From contig JBBHKE010000323.1 of assembly GCA_037447655.1 (NCBI GenBank), positions 319,484-383,483 of the forward strand: DNA of 64,000 nt. Direction: 5' to 3'. Every line of letters starts with the position of its first letter. Position 1 is the first letter of the stretch. The notes under the pieces were generated by a model, which was not told the origin of the DNA, ran no database searches, and worked only from the letters and a program-made list of their open reading frames with translations. Source of the DNA: Zygnema cylindricum (Eukaryota; Streptophyta; Zygnematophyceae; Zygnematales; Zygnemataceae). The position numbers and the translations under genes were made by a program. Below, piece by piece: positions 20,092 through 30,933 of the stretch.

Positions 20092-21003
20092 GGGTGTGTT
20101 TTCATGTAACCGTATCTTAGTCTTGCTACTTTATTTTAGTGAAGATTCTCCATACTACTTTTTAGAGTGTTCCTATGGTCGAAAATGAAATCGTTACTTT
20201 AAACTGTGACGGTTGTAGACGTTGGTACAATTTGTGACGGTTGTAGACGACTACAAAACTCGCAACAATTTTTGACGTTTACAAATAGCGACAATTGTAG
20301 TTTCCTAGTTTTTGTGACATTGTAGATGCTTAAGGTTTTGTGACATTGTGACGTCATGCTCACTTGTGACAAAGTCGACGTCACTGATTCAAGAACATTC
20401 GGCCATGGGTTCTCAATTTCTTTTTTTCAACTTTTCTCACTCGACTTGCCATCAAAAAATATGCCCAAAGGTAGTAAAAAGAATCATTTTCCAAAACTCT
20501 TTCATTGCATACCAAAATTGTCATGTTTCGTTCCAAAAAGTGAGAGATAAAATTGATAGTGTGAGAGGGACAGGGAGAGAGGCGCCTTCACGAGCTACGC
20601 TGTTGCGAAATGGCATCCGTTGCTCAAGACCCCTCCACGACCCCTATACGGAAAAAAATCCTTACAAGTTGGCTGCGGACAATGTTAATTTTCCTTGTGA
20701 CTTTTAGATGTTTTAGAATTTTACAACAATACAATCCTATTCGTGGTTTAACCATTACTCTTCATAAAATCAACTCGCGAGTCGTTTTCAGATAAAGTTT
20801 GAAGATGAGCTGGAATGGTGTGGTGGTGGGTTGAAAAGAGCAAGACGTTAAGCCGTAGTACATTTTAAGTTTCACGATGACGCAAATTGTACTTTGGTTT
20901 TCACAATTTTCTTGAACGGCAGAAGATTTTCTCGTTGCGGGCTCTATTTTGGACGAAAAGGACAAGAAAAAAACCCTTACTTTAACACATGGAAACACAC
21001 CCC
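20092..21003. mobile_element. 912-bp non-autonomous DNA transposon
   Basis: Terminal inverted repeats GGGTGTGTTTTCATGT (20092) and ACATGGAAACACACCC (ending 21003), flanked on both sides by TA. No transposase is seen. The left interior has direct repeats of GTGACGGTTGTAGACG (20207 and 20235) and TTTTGTGACATTGT. A related lone end, GGGTGCGTTTCCATGTG, occurs near 22048. TA flanks suit Tc1/mariner-like elements, but a 3-bp target duplication cannot be excluded. Confidence 0.6.
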
Positions 21004-21415
21004 TAGTAACTAAGAGTAACAACTCTGTTGTACGCATTTCGACAAAAAATGACAAAAATTAAAGCTTGGACTTTCAATATCGCACGAAATTGTGGAATTT
21101 TTGTTTCAATATATCAAGTTCTTCAATGTTATGTAGGTCAAACATAGCTCGAACGAAAGCTACCTTTTTCGTCCATGGTCGAAACGTTTTGGAAAAGTTA
21201 CAACCGAAAGATTTTCGAAAACAATTTAAAAATAAACTTAAACCAATTTTTTTCAACTTACTCGAAACCGCGAAAGGCAACCACTTTTACATAAACCAAT
21301 TAGTACTATACTTTGCAAAAAAGATCACAACGAAAAATGAAAACTCTCAAATTTCGTACGATTCCTTATAATTTTAGGAATTAACACAAATAATCCCATA
21401 AAACATTGCATTTCC
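21004..21415. other. AT-rich spacer, no gene seen
   Basis: A weak open frame (21066-21371, +) has no recognisable motif and its composition matches the surroundings. Not called as a gene. Confidence 0.5.
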
Positions 21416-22047
21416 TTTGTCATTTTTTGTCTTAAGCAATTTGATATAAAACCATAATAGGACCAATATAATTATTAAAGACCAGATATAATAATAAAAA
21501 TGTACGGGAAAGCAATTTCGACGAATATCTTATAGAATTCATAAGGAGAAAGAAAGACTGGTCAAAAGAAAATCCTTAAAATTGTCTCAAGAGAGAAAAA
21601 ACAACAGGTGCACAGTTAGTCGCATGCCCAGAGAAAACTACATCGCCTATCGCTATTAGGGTTAATGCTTTTATCGCCACTTAAAACATCTTTTCACCGT
21701 GCATGCTTGTCGGATTGTTTATCCAACGGCTGCGATGGAAAGTCGAGATTATCATTTTTCGATTGGCGGTTTACAATCGAAAATCAGTTATGTGTGCACG
21801 GAGAAAAGATGATTCAAGTGGCGGAAAAATAATTAACACCAATAGCGATACACGTGTCCAGTGGAGTTTTGTAACATAGGAGGATACTATCCTGCCAATG
21901 AAACGGCGAGTCCTCCGTTTCCATAAAAGGTTAACGGACCCCCGCGCACGTTTTCTTCGAAAGGAAAAGGAAATGACGTCACTTTACCGAACGGAAGATG
22001 AGAAGCGACGAAAAAATTGGGCCTAATAAAAGGTGCGCAATTGTAAG
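21416..22047. repeat. 632-bp direct repeat, right copy
   Basis: Partner of 18844-19473. It starts TTTGTCATTTTTTGTC and ends GCGCAATTGTAAG. Divergence is confined to the left third and the last 30 bp. Confidence 0.85.
21648..21850. mobile_element. 203-bp MITE (copy 2)
   Basis: By eye identical to the copy at 19074-19276, including flanks, so it was duplicated together with its host segment and not inserted independently. Confidence 0.7.
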
Positions 22048-22212
22048 GGTGCGTTTCCATGTGCCTAAGTAAGGGTTTTTTTCTGTCGTTTTCCTGTAAA
22101 ACTTAGAGCCGTACCGCGTAAGTTTCAACCGTACAAAAAAAAAAAAATGAGAAGTACATTTTGAGTCATCATCGAATTTAAGATGTACTACATATTGTCG
22201 TTTTGTGTTCTT

Positions 22213-23219
22213 TGCAATTCTGTGTCCTCCATTGGACTACAGAATACAGGAAGCCTCTAGATAATATTTAACTAACCCACTTCAAGCCACAACCACTGCT
22301 GCCCAAGAAGGCAAACTGACAATTTGACTGCACCCCTGTGTAGCCTGGACTCCCCTGAGTCCGTAGCAAAAAGAATCACTGAAAACGTCCAACCAACCGA
22401 TAAGTTATGAGTCGGCAAAAATGCCAAGTTTATACAAACTCTCAAAGGGAGAGAGGTACCTATCTACCAAATTCTCTAAGTCCTAAATCCCTCTCACAAC
22501 CCCTATCTATTGAAGTACGAACCAATCAGATCACTGTAGGGTACAGAAAAGTACTATGGCCGATGTACTTTCTGTACGGCCCATGTATGGCAACGCCATT
22601 GAGTGGACGCGTGTCCACCTTTAACTTGTCCTTATGTTCGCCGGAATTCCTGCAACCAAATGTCATCCCTTCGCGTGGCGCCACGTCATGCCACGTCCAT
22701 AAACGCCAAAGTGACCATTACGCGATCTCGGTAGTGATATACGCCGTCGGATTAAATCGAACATTAAATGTCCGCCGTTAAAACAAATGTCCAATTCATT
22801 TGTTTTTGTGCAAGATAATGTTCGCACTATATAATACTTGGTTCTATGTTTCTTCGTTTGTCATTCCGTTAATCGAATTCATGGTCGTAATACTGGTTAA
22901 ATATATATCAAACCCAATGTATTCTAACAGACTTCTACGACAGACTGGCTAGAGCTAACGGCTATGCCGCGCTCTGCCGGTTGGAGGTTCGAGTCCTGCC
23001 GAACTCAACCTTTTGTTGAGAGTGACATAAGTCACTCCTTAGCCTTGCCTGCTTAAGCTAGGAATGCCATGCCTCAGCCACCCTCTCTATCCCCCAGTGA
23101 CTACGACAAGTTTGGTGGGTAGGGAGAGGAGGTGGAGGCAGGTTGTCCGCCTTTTTCCTTCTAATATTTGTACTAAATTTAGACCTAGAAAATACCATAT
23201 AAAACTAATAATTTCAACA
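22213..23219 (-). mobile_element. solo copia LTR (family A)
   Basis: Minus-strand LTR of about 1.0 kb, from TGTTGAAAT (reading down from 23219) to GAATTGCA (ending at 22213). Flanks are TTCTT (22208-22212) and TTGTT (23220-23224), a target duplication with one mismatch. It matches the LTRs at 29850 and 35214. It contains the antisense tRNA-like block at 22943-22996. Confidence 0.8.
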
Positions 23220-23289
23220 TTGTTGGACACACGGCCACGCCAAAAAACGTCATCTTCAAACTTTTCTTTAAAACATAGGGAAGATGTGT

Positions 23290-23880
23290 TTTAAAACAAA
23301 GATTTTTCGTAAAACAAATAAAAACACGTATTCGCACGTGTAAGAAATTTCCATGAAATTTCAAAAGAATTCAAGCGACGACGAAAAGTGCAGGATCCGC
23401 TATGTTTTGTCCGTTTGCGTTCAGGTATGACAAAGCAAAGTACACAATTTGTGTGGTTTGTCCGTTTGCGCCTTAATTTGTCTTTTGTCATTTCGATAGC
23501 ACTTGCTTCACGCTGATTGGTTCCTTGTATTGTTTGACTTTTTTGATCGGAAGTGGACAAACTTGGTTGTATAAGGCGCTTGGAGCCGAATGAGACAGGT
23601 TGCTTTTCAGTATTGTCTCCTGTGAAAAACTTCAGAGAAATTCCAAACAAACCTTCTTTTGGAGAATCTTTGTTGGGCTTGATTGCTTGACTCTATTGCC
23701 ATCTTTGTTTGGATTTGTCTTGTTTGGAGATCGTAGTTCGGGCGGGTAGTTAGCACTATCAATCTTTTTGGGCGATCCTGACTTTTTGCTATTGAAACCA
23801 AGAAGAGTCCAGTCAGTTCCGATCTGCTGAAACTGAGTGGTGAAGGAGAATCGTACACGGCCACCCTTTTTCCGGTCAAA
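23290..23880 (-). mobile_element. copia LTR fragment (family D), probable 3' LTR
   Basis: Similar in the same orientation to 48870-49450 (shared GAGACAGGTTG, GACTCTATTGCCAT, CGGGCGGGTAGTT, GACTTTTTGCT). It lies just downstream, in minus-strand sense, of the RT-RNase H fragment at 23940-25347. Ends were not resolved. Confidence 0.55.
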
Positions 23881-23939
23881 TGGGAAAAGGGAGGGGAGGT
23901 GGGGTATCTTTTCTTCTTCCCAACCTTGTATTTCTTAGC

Positions 23940-25347
23940 TTGCCCCATTCTCAGCAATGCCTTGCTTGCATGTCTTTAGGAGGTATGGGAGGGAAAAAAT
24001 GGGCATTATCACTGTCACGAGAAGCACTCGCATTTTGGGGTTATTGGCAAGACTCCAATGCCGACCATTTAAGCTACCATCTTCATTCTTTATAATGCAC
24101 CAGGCACGCTCGACAACCGCCTCCGTAGATGAAAGTGCCACGGTAGGTTGCGAATGGGAATTCCACGAGATGGCTCCTCATGCAACTAAAAACACATATC
24201 CCGACGTAGACCTTCCTATATCATGGTCCCCTCCATAGTCGGCATCACAATATCCATAACAACTAAGCTCTCATCTTTCTTATAAACAATTCTAAGACTA
24301 AGTGTTCACGCCAAATACTTGAATATTCTCTTCACCGCCTTCAATGTACTTTTACGGATTGCCACAATACCGACTAACCACACTCACTAAGGCACTAATG
24401 TCACGCTTAGTACCGACACTTAAATACATTAAGCTACCGACGCCTTCCCTATACGGAACATCAACCTTGGGACTTTTAACAAAGTTAGAATGTTTGTCAC
24501 GAGGATCAAAGGGAGTTCCAAGTGGCTTACAATCTAAGAACCCAAATCTTTCCTATACCTCTTTTGCATAATGTTCTTGGCTTAGCTTAATATCTCCGTT
24601 CCTCCTCCTTTGAACCTGAATTCCCACAATGTATTGTGCATCTCTTGAGTCTGTAATTTAAAATGCTTCCGAAATTCAATCTCTAATTCTCCAAATAAAT
24701 CCAAGTTGTGAGAGATTGAAATGAAATCATCTACGTATACACCGAAAATTAACATGTCCCAACCTTCTCCCCGAATATACACTCCACAATCTATAGTAAG
24801 CCTCCTAAATCTCAAAATTAGTAAAACCTTGTGAATTTTATGGTTTCCACTTTCATGGTGCCTGCTTCAAACCATACAAAGCCTTCCACAACCTCCATAC
24901 TTTAATATCGTTTCCAAGAACTCCTTCCGCAAATTTCATATACACCTCCTCCTTTAATTCTCTATTGAAGAAAGCTGTCTCTACATCCATCTGTTGGATA
25001 TGCATTCCTTCCACTGCCGCCATTGCAATAATTGCTCGCAAAGAATCGAACTTTAACATAGGAGCTAAAGTTTTTGAATAGTCAATGCCCTCTTTTTGTT
25101 GAAAGCCTTTAAATACTAATTGTGCCTTATACTTAAGAATTTTTCCTAAGGCTCCAGTCTTTGTCTTAAAAACCCACTTTGAGTGTATCACCTTCTTACC
25201 AACAGGCAAGTCTACTTCTTCAAAACACCCATTTGCTTTCACATGATTAAACTTTTTTAAAAACGCCGATTTCCACTTCTCCTCCCATCTGTTCGTGTCT
25301 CCAACCTCTTGATATGATTGAGGATCCGCTGAATGATTTTCCGTCAT
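23940..25347 (-). pseudogene. Ty1/copia RT-RNase H fragment
   Basis: Minus strand. 25347-24853 encodes the RT start: [47 protein letters not shown]. 24815-24582 continues with the catalytic box FGVYVDDFISIS. 24580-23940 carries RNase H remnants (CDADYGGDHD, SGYVF, PTVALSSTEA). Frames are broken at several points and gag, protease and integrase are missing. It belongs with the family D LTR next to it. Confidence 0.8.
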
Positions 25348-25439
25348 TGCCTTTCATAAGAGGAAGGATTCCGCCCTTCCTTCTCTAAGTTTGGAGATCG
25401 TCTTTGGTAACTGGTTTGCTTTTTATATGACTATGCTGG

Positions 25440-26745
25440 TGAGAATCGTTCTAATGCCTTCCCTTTCTGCATGTACCCAAGCTCTTGTAAAAGTGCCTTC
25501 TCCCATAGGAGTTCCTTCAGAGCAGAGCTTGCTGCCATGTATTTTGATTCCTTGGTTGACTAAGGAGTGACCTTTTCAAGTTTGCTGCTCCAGCATCAAG
25601 TTCCATTTCCAATCTACAAAACAAATCTAGTAGTTGATTTTTTTGCTAGGCATGTCGCCATTGTTGGCATCGCTCCAAGTTTGCAGTTTCACTTTTGCTC
25701 CTCCAAGTACAAGTTTGAGGTACTGAGTCCTTGCCAAGTATCTCAAAACCCTCTTTGCAGCTTTCTAGTCTGCCTTTTTTGGATTCTACACACTTCTACT
25801 CAGAGCACCAACCGCACCTGCAATATCGGGCCACATGCAATTCATAAAAAAGATGAGGCTACCAACAACGTGCCTGTGTGGTTTTTAGGCTATAAAAACC
25901 TCCTCCCCTGACTCTAAATGGCCACATGCAATTCATAAAAAATATGAGGCTACCAACAACGTGCCTGTGTGGTTTTTAGGCTATAAAAACCTCCTCCCCT
26001 GACTCTAAATTTTAACTTACTGTAATGCGTGAATCAGAGTCACTTCCTTCTAATTTGTTCCTAAACTCCATGGGAGTTACACATCGTTTATCTTCTTTCA
26101 TTTTGAATTTTTCCAGCATATTTCCTATAGCCTATTTTTGAGTTAGCATGATCTATTTCTTATTTCTATCTCTCTCTACTAGTATCACTAAAATATACTT
26201 GGCCTCACCGAGGTCCTTCATTTCAAATTTGGATTTTAATGCTTCCTTAATGTGGTTTATTTCATCTACAGATTTGATGAGAATAACAAGTCATCTACAT
26301 ATACAGCAATATATAGTACCCAATTTTCACCATGCAGAACATACACAAAGTGATCAAAACTAATTCTCTTGAAGCCTAGTCCAATTATGAATTCATCTAA
26401 CTTTAAGTTCCATTGTCCAAGGGCCTGTTTTAGCCTATAAAAGGATTTCATCAATTTGCTCACTAATTTTTTTTTATTTTTTTTCATACATTTTTGGTTG
26501 TTGCCTTTATATGGTTTCCTTAAGCTCTCCATGTATGAAGGCTGTTTTGACATCCATTTGATGAACCTCCATATTTTTAAATGTAGATAGACTTAACATA
26601 ATTCTGATAGTTGGAAACCTTACCACAGGAGAGAAGGTCTCCTCAAAGTGGACTCCCCCTTTTTGATTGTACCCCTTGGCAACCAATCTGGCCTTATACC
26701 TTTCAATAGTGCCATCCAGATTCAACTTCACCTTGAAGACCCATT
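25440..26745 (-). pseudogene. Ty1/copia RT-RNase H fragment
   Basis: Minus strand. 26731-26507 reads RYKARLVAKGYNQKGGVHFE then ETFSP and VHQMDVKTAFIHGELKE; 26553-26266 reads FDHFVYVLHGENW and IAVYVDDLLFSS. RNase H follows with VGSLIFFMNC, WSDANNGD and related pieces. Several stops. A 92-bp segment is tandemly duplicated at 25827-26010. At 26745 it is abruptly joined to a plus-strand copia end, marking a nested insertion. Confidence 0.8.
25827..26010. repeat. 92-bp tandem duplication in copia RNase H remnant
   Basis: Two nearly identical copies beginning GGCCACATGCAATTCATAAA and ending CCTGACTCTAAAT (25827-25918, 25919-26010), with one or two differences, so a recent event. Confidence 0.9.
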
Positions 26746-27923
26746 TGTAGCCGATATGGTAGCAGATATGATGACCAAACCTGTGCCTTCCCCTAAGCTA
26801 ATTTTCTGCAGGGAGAAGTGTGGTCTGAAATTAAAGATTGACTAGAAAATAAGGGGAGTGTAGTAATTAATGGTCCGTTTTTAAGTATTTTCTAGGTCTA
26901 AATAGAAACATAGAAAGATAACGAGGCAGTGTATCTCTAACTTCTCTCTCCCACTCTCAAACTTGTCGTAGTCACTGAGAAATTGGAGAGGAAACTAGAG
27001 CCATGGCTACCTAGGCTCTCCAGAGGTTTACGGGAAATATATTAGTTTATTTATCGTTAGGGGTTTATTAACTAAGAAGATATATGCTGCATCCAAGATT
27101 TGATCCTGGTACCTGCCGGACGGTGAGCAACCGGTAGCCAATAGCCTTATCCGTTAAGTCTAGAACTAGTGATACATAGTATATGGTTTGATATTTACTT
27201 AAACATTACCACGTAGGATAATTCATTTAACTGAAACTGTTTACAGTATACATAGATCTAGGAATGTAAAAGTACGAATCAAGGTACGGACAAGAAACAT
27301 GTACTGCGCATTTGTTTCAATAGCAAAACGAAAACCGCGCAGGTATTTATTACGGCTACGATTAAATGTGCATTTAATTGGATGGCCGGATTGAATGCCG
27401 AGATCCCAGGAGAGGATTTGGGCGGTTTTTGGTCATTGCCACATCGGATGACACGTGGCATAATAACATTGGATCACATCATCTCCGAGGATTAAGGGAG
27501 CAAATCAAAATATACCACGTGTCGACATTTAGGGCATGTCGTACAATGTCCGTACAGAAAGTACACTGGTAGCTGTACTTTAGTGTACGGAAGTGTAATA
27601 TGATTGGCTCCATACATCAGTAGATAGAGTCTGTGAGAGAGATAAGACTTAAAAAAAATAGTAGATAGGACCCTCTCTTCCAGAGAGCTTCTGTACAAAA
27701 GGTTAACTTTGACCCTCAATAACTTACTGCTCAGAGGAGCAAATTCAAAGATTCTTTTTGCTATCGACTCACAGAAGTCTTGCCTTTATATGGGTGAAGG
27801 TGGTCAAAGTTTTTGTCTGCCACGGTGGCATGTGTTCTTGCTGAAACAAAAAGAGTTCAAGGTTATCCTAGAGGCTTCTTGGAAGCTGTCCATTCTGAGG
27901 ACTTATTGAGGTCTCAAAGTTTG
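26746..27923 (+). mobile_element. 5'-truncated copia element: RNase H end, PPT and 3' LTR (family B)
   Basis: 26753-26842 encodes MVADMMTKPVPSP and REKCGLKLKID-stop, the usual copia C-terminus. AAATAAGGGGAG follows (polypurine tract), and the LTR starts TGTAGTAATTAATGG at 26860. The LTR runs to about 27923, where sequence switches to an inverted copia protease-integrase fragment. Its antisense B-box-like block is at 27093-27106. It appears inserted into that inverted copy. Confidence 0.75.
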
Positions 27924-28690
27924 AGGCACATCCACCACAATCACTAAGATTCTCATTCTCACCAAAATGAATCCCTTCCACTACCCCCATCTTTTTCATC
28001 TCTTTTAACTTATCTACAATCACATTCCCAAGCCTCTTATGCCACAACATTATATTATGAACACCAGCATAGTAAAGTTTTTTTCTGTTCATTGCTTAAA
28101 ATCAGCATAAACATTCTTTGGCTACCTTTTTCAGCAGTGAAATAAACTTCTTCCTCAAAACTAGCAGTAAAAACTCCTTTACTAGTGTTAGTGTGAAAAC
28201 CCTTATCATCTAACACAAAAGTAGAGATGAGGTTTTTGTTTAACTTTGGAATACACATTACATTTGAGAATGTAACAATGGATGTCTTTCCTTCCACTAA
28301 CACTTTCAAATCTACCGATCCTACAAAAGTAGTAGTGAATATCCTCCCATCCTCGTACTTTATCTCTACGGTGGGAATCTTTCTCTTTTTGTGAACATGT
28401 GTTTGTCATTACACATGTGCATGGAGGCACGTGAATCCACAATCCAACCTGTTTCACCTTTCAATCCACTGAAGGCACATTTGTGCTTACTTGGAATTTC
28501 AGCCTTGGTTTTTGCCTCCAACTCCTCATCCAACAAGAGCTCATTGTTCTCGTCCTCGGATTCCTCCTTAAGCACCTACGTCAGAAGGGCCTTTTTCTCT
28601 CTTCTCGGAGGTCCACCGGCCTGCCCCTTCTTTACCCGAAGTTTGGCCAGCTTAGTACACTCCGCCATACGTTGTTTTTCAAAAGTTGGT
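27924..28690 (-). pseudogene. Ty1/copia gag-protease-integrase fragment
   Basis: Minus strand, reading from 28690: AECTKLAKLRVKKGQ (end of the gag zinc-knuckle region), EIPSKHKCAFSGLKGETGWI, protease-like DSRASMHMC (the catalytic DSG reads DSR), VDLKVLVEGKTS, then the integrase zinc region MLWHKRLG and DCGGCA, where it is cut by the plus-strand LTR. Stops and frameshifts are present. Confidence 0.8.
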
Positions 28691-29844
28691 TTCGTGCGTA
28701 CGCGTCGTTTCGTGCGTACACAATAATTCGTGAGTACAATACCCGATTTTAATACGTATGCTATTTCGATTTACTATGGAGGTTTGAATGGATTTGTCAA
28801 TTAGGGGAGTAATGGTACTTGTTGTTTTAGGGCGTACAAAACTATTTGAGTGGCGCAAACAAACATATGAAAAGGTACGAATTGTGTAAGTCAAATGTAC
28901 ATTTTGGAATGTTTTGAGAAGGTACGTCGCATTTACGTATCATATTGATGACGAACGGATTTCGAATTAGAAGTGGCGTGAGCGGCATTTATTGAAAATG
29001 GACGCCGCTAGTACGGATTAGTTTGGATGAGATGACGTCATTTCGTCAAGTGGATTTTGATGACCACGCGACATGACATCAAGGATGCCAATAAGAGCTA
29101 CGGACGGCGGCGCCGTCAGTTTGGTCATTTTGGTGAGGAACGCGAAATCGCGTCCATCACATGATATTTATTTTGGAAGGCCCAGTTTCGTTTGACGAAA
29201 TTCGTAAGGTTTGTATATTTACAACAATGTTTTGTCCTATGTGAATTAATTATTAGTGAAGATCTATTAGTTATGACATATCACGAAGTATTCGGGTATA
29301 CTCACATTAATAGAGGTAGTTGATAGATTCCGTATGGTTGGTATGCCTCCGTACAATCATTAGTAAGCTCTAGTGTATATTATGTAGGACTAAATCATTT
29401 TTTGGACTTAGGGAACTTTTTGGACAAAATCTGTTTTTGCTTCTTTTGGTAATTTCATCTTAGAATTTCTCTTAGTTATATTAGCAAAATTATCTGAAAT
29501 TTTGCATGTGTGTTATTCTTTAAATTGGAAATATTGTAACATATTTTTGGACCTATTGTTTTTCTGGTTTGCTTGGGGCTTCATTGTGAAGTTGGTGAGA
29601 TATATCAAAGTTATGGCAGACTGATTTTCTTCAACTTTGACTGAGTGATGTGATAAGTATTTTTGGTATTTTTATATGAAATAGGGAATACAACGTGGCG
29701 TACAAACTATCTTTTCGTGTAGTTTTAGCATGTTTTGTTTATTCTGTACAGTTCTGAGTGGACTCAAAGCAGGCTATTTTTGGAGTAGCTTGTGGTGCTT
29801 CCGAGGGTAAATTCATGGTTGAAAATGGCTATAAAAAACACCAT
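28691..29844. other. degenerate LTR-like region, no gene
   Basis: Shares TTTCGTGCGTACG-type and CGCATTTA / GACGCCGC(T/C)(A/G)GTACGGA stretches with 49430-50100, and GGTTTGCTTGGGGCTTCATT with 48138. It lies 5' of a minus-strand copia fragment, so it is probably an old LTR or leader. No coding sequence seen. Confidence 0.4.
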
Positions 29845-29849
29845 ATAGT

Positions 29850-30884
29850 TGTTGAAATAAGTAGTTTTTGTTGTATTTTTTAGGTCTAAAACTAGTTAGC
29901 GGAAACACATAAAGAAAATATAGGCAGCCTGCCTCCATCTCTTCTCTCTTGCCCCCATACTTGTTGTAGTCACTGAAGGGGAGAGAGAGCGATGGAGCCA
30001 TGGCTGCCTCAGCTCCACAGGGAGGACTAAAGAGTGACTTAAGTCACTCTCAACAAAAGGTTGAGTTTGGCAAGACTCGAACCCCCGACCAGCAGAGCGC
30101 GGCGTAGCCATTAGCTCTAACCAGTCTGTCATAGAAGTCTATTAGGATTTTTAGGGTTTCATTAGTATTTAAACTATTGTATAATACAAAAACCATTTAA
30201 TTGAAATATGGACGAACGGACATAGAACTTGTTAAGGTTTAGTGCGAACGTCATTTCGCACGAAACAAATGAAACGGACATTTATTTTAAAGGTCAACAT
30301 TTAATGTCGGATTTAATTCGACAACGCACATCATCGCCGAGATCGCGGAATGGTCACTTTGGATTTTATGGATGTGGCATGACGTGGCGACGCGTGAAAG
30401 GATGACATTCGGTCACGAGAATTCCGGAGAATATACGAACGAGTGGAAAAGTGACACGTGTCCAATCAGAAGCCTTAACGTACACCGGCCGTACAGAAAG
30501 GACATGGGCCGTAGTACCTTTATGTACTTTACACCGGCCGTACAGAAAGGACATCGGCCGTAGTACCTTTATGTACTTTACAATAATATGATTGGTTCAT
30601 ACTTCAGTAGATAAGGGTTGTGAGAGAGGTTTAGGACTTAGGAAATTTTGGCAGATAGTCACCTCTCTCTTTAAGAGAGCTTAAATAAATTTGCATTTTT
30701 GCCGGCTCATAACTTATCGGCTGGTTGGCCGTTTTTAGTGATTCTTTTTGCTAAGGACTTAAGGAAGTCCAGACTCCATAGGGGTGCAGTTAAACTGTCA
30801 TTTTGCCTTCTTGGACAACATTGGTTTTGGCTTGAAGTGGGTTGGTTAAATACTATCTATAGGCTTCCTATATTCTGTGGTCCA
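29850..30884 (+). repeat. 5' LTR of copia family A
   Basis: About 90 percent similar by eye to 35214-36201. It has an extra 49-bp tandem duplication (30482-30530, 30531-30579; unit starts ACACCGGCCGTACAGAAAGG). It stops matching at 30884 (GTGGTCCA), before the AATGGAGGACACAGAATTGC terminus kept in the other copies. Confidence 0.85.
30066..30130 (-). other. tRNA-like block, antisense in the copia LTR
   Basis: On the minus strand: GACTGGTTAGAGCTAATGGC (30126-30107) resembles a tRNA D-arm/A box, and GGGTTCGAGTCTTGCC (from 30084 down) is a B box close to GGTTCGANNCC. Spacing is tRNA-like. The same block is at 22943-22996 (+) and 35438-35490 (-). Whether RNA polymerase III uses it is unknown. Confidence 0.55.
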
Positions 30885-30933
30885 CCCTCTAGGGTGCCCA
30901 CCTTCAATAGATCTGGGTTCATCTATTGGGAAG

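Noticed and set aside
21066-21371. A 101-codon gene
   Set aside because: No recognisable motif, competing frame on the other strand, and composition like the flanks.
18844-22047. A single LTR retrotransposon with 630-bp LTRs
   Set aside because: Repeat ends are not TG...CA, no primer-binding site or polypurine tract was seen, and no matching 5-bp flanks.
22943-22996. A functional tRNA gene
   Set aside because: No clean acceptor stem or anticodon arm could be formed, and the same block recurs in every family A LTR.
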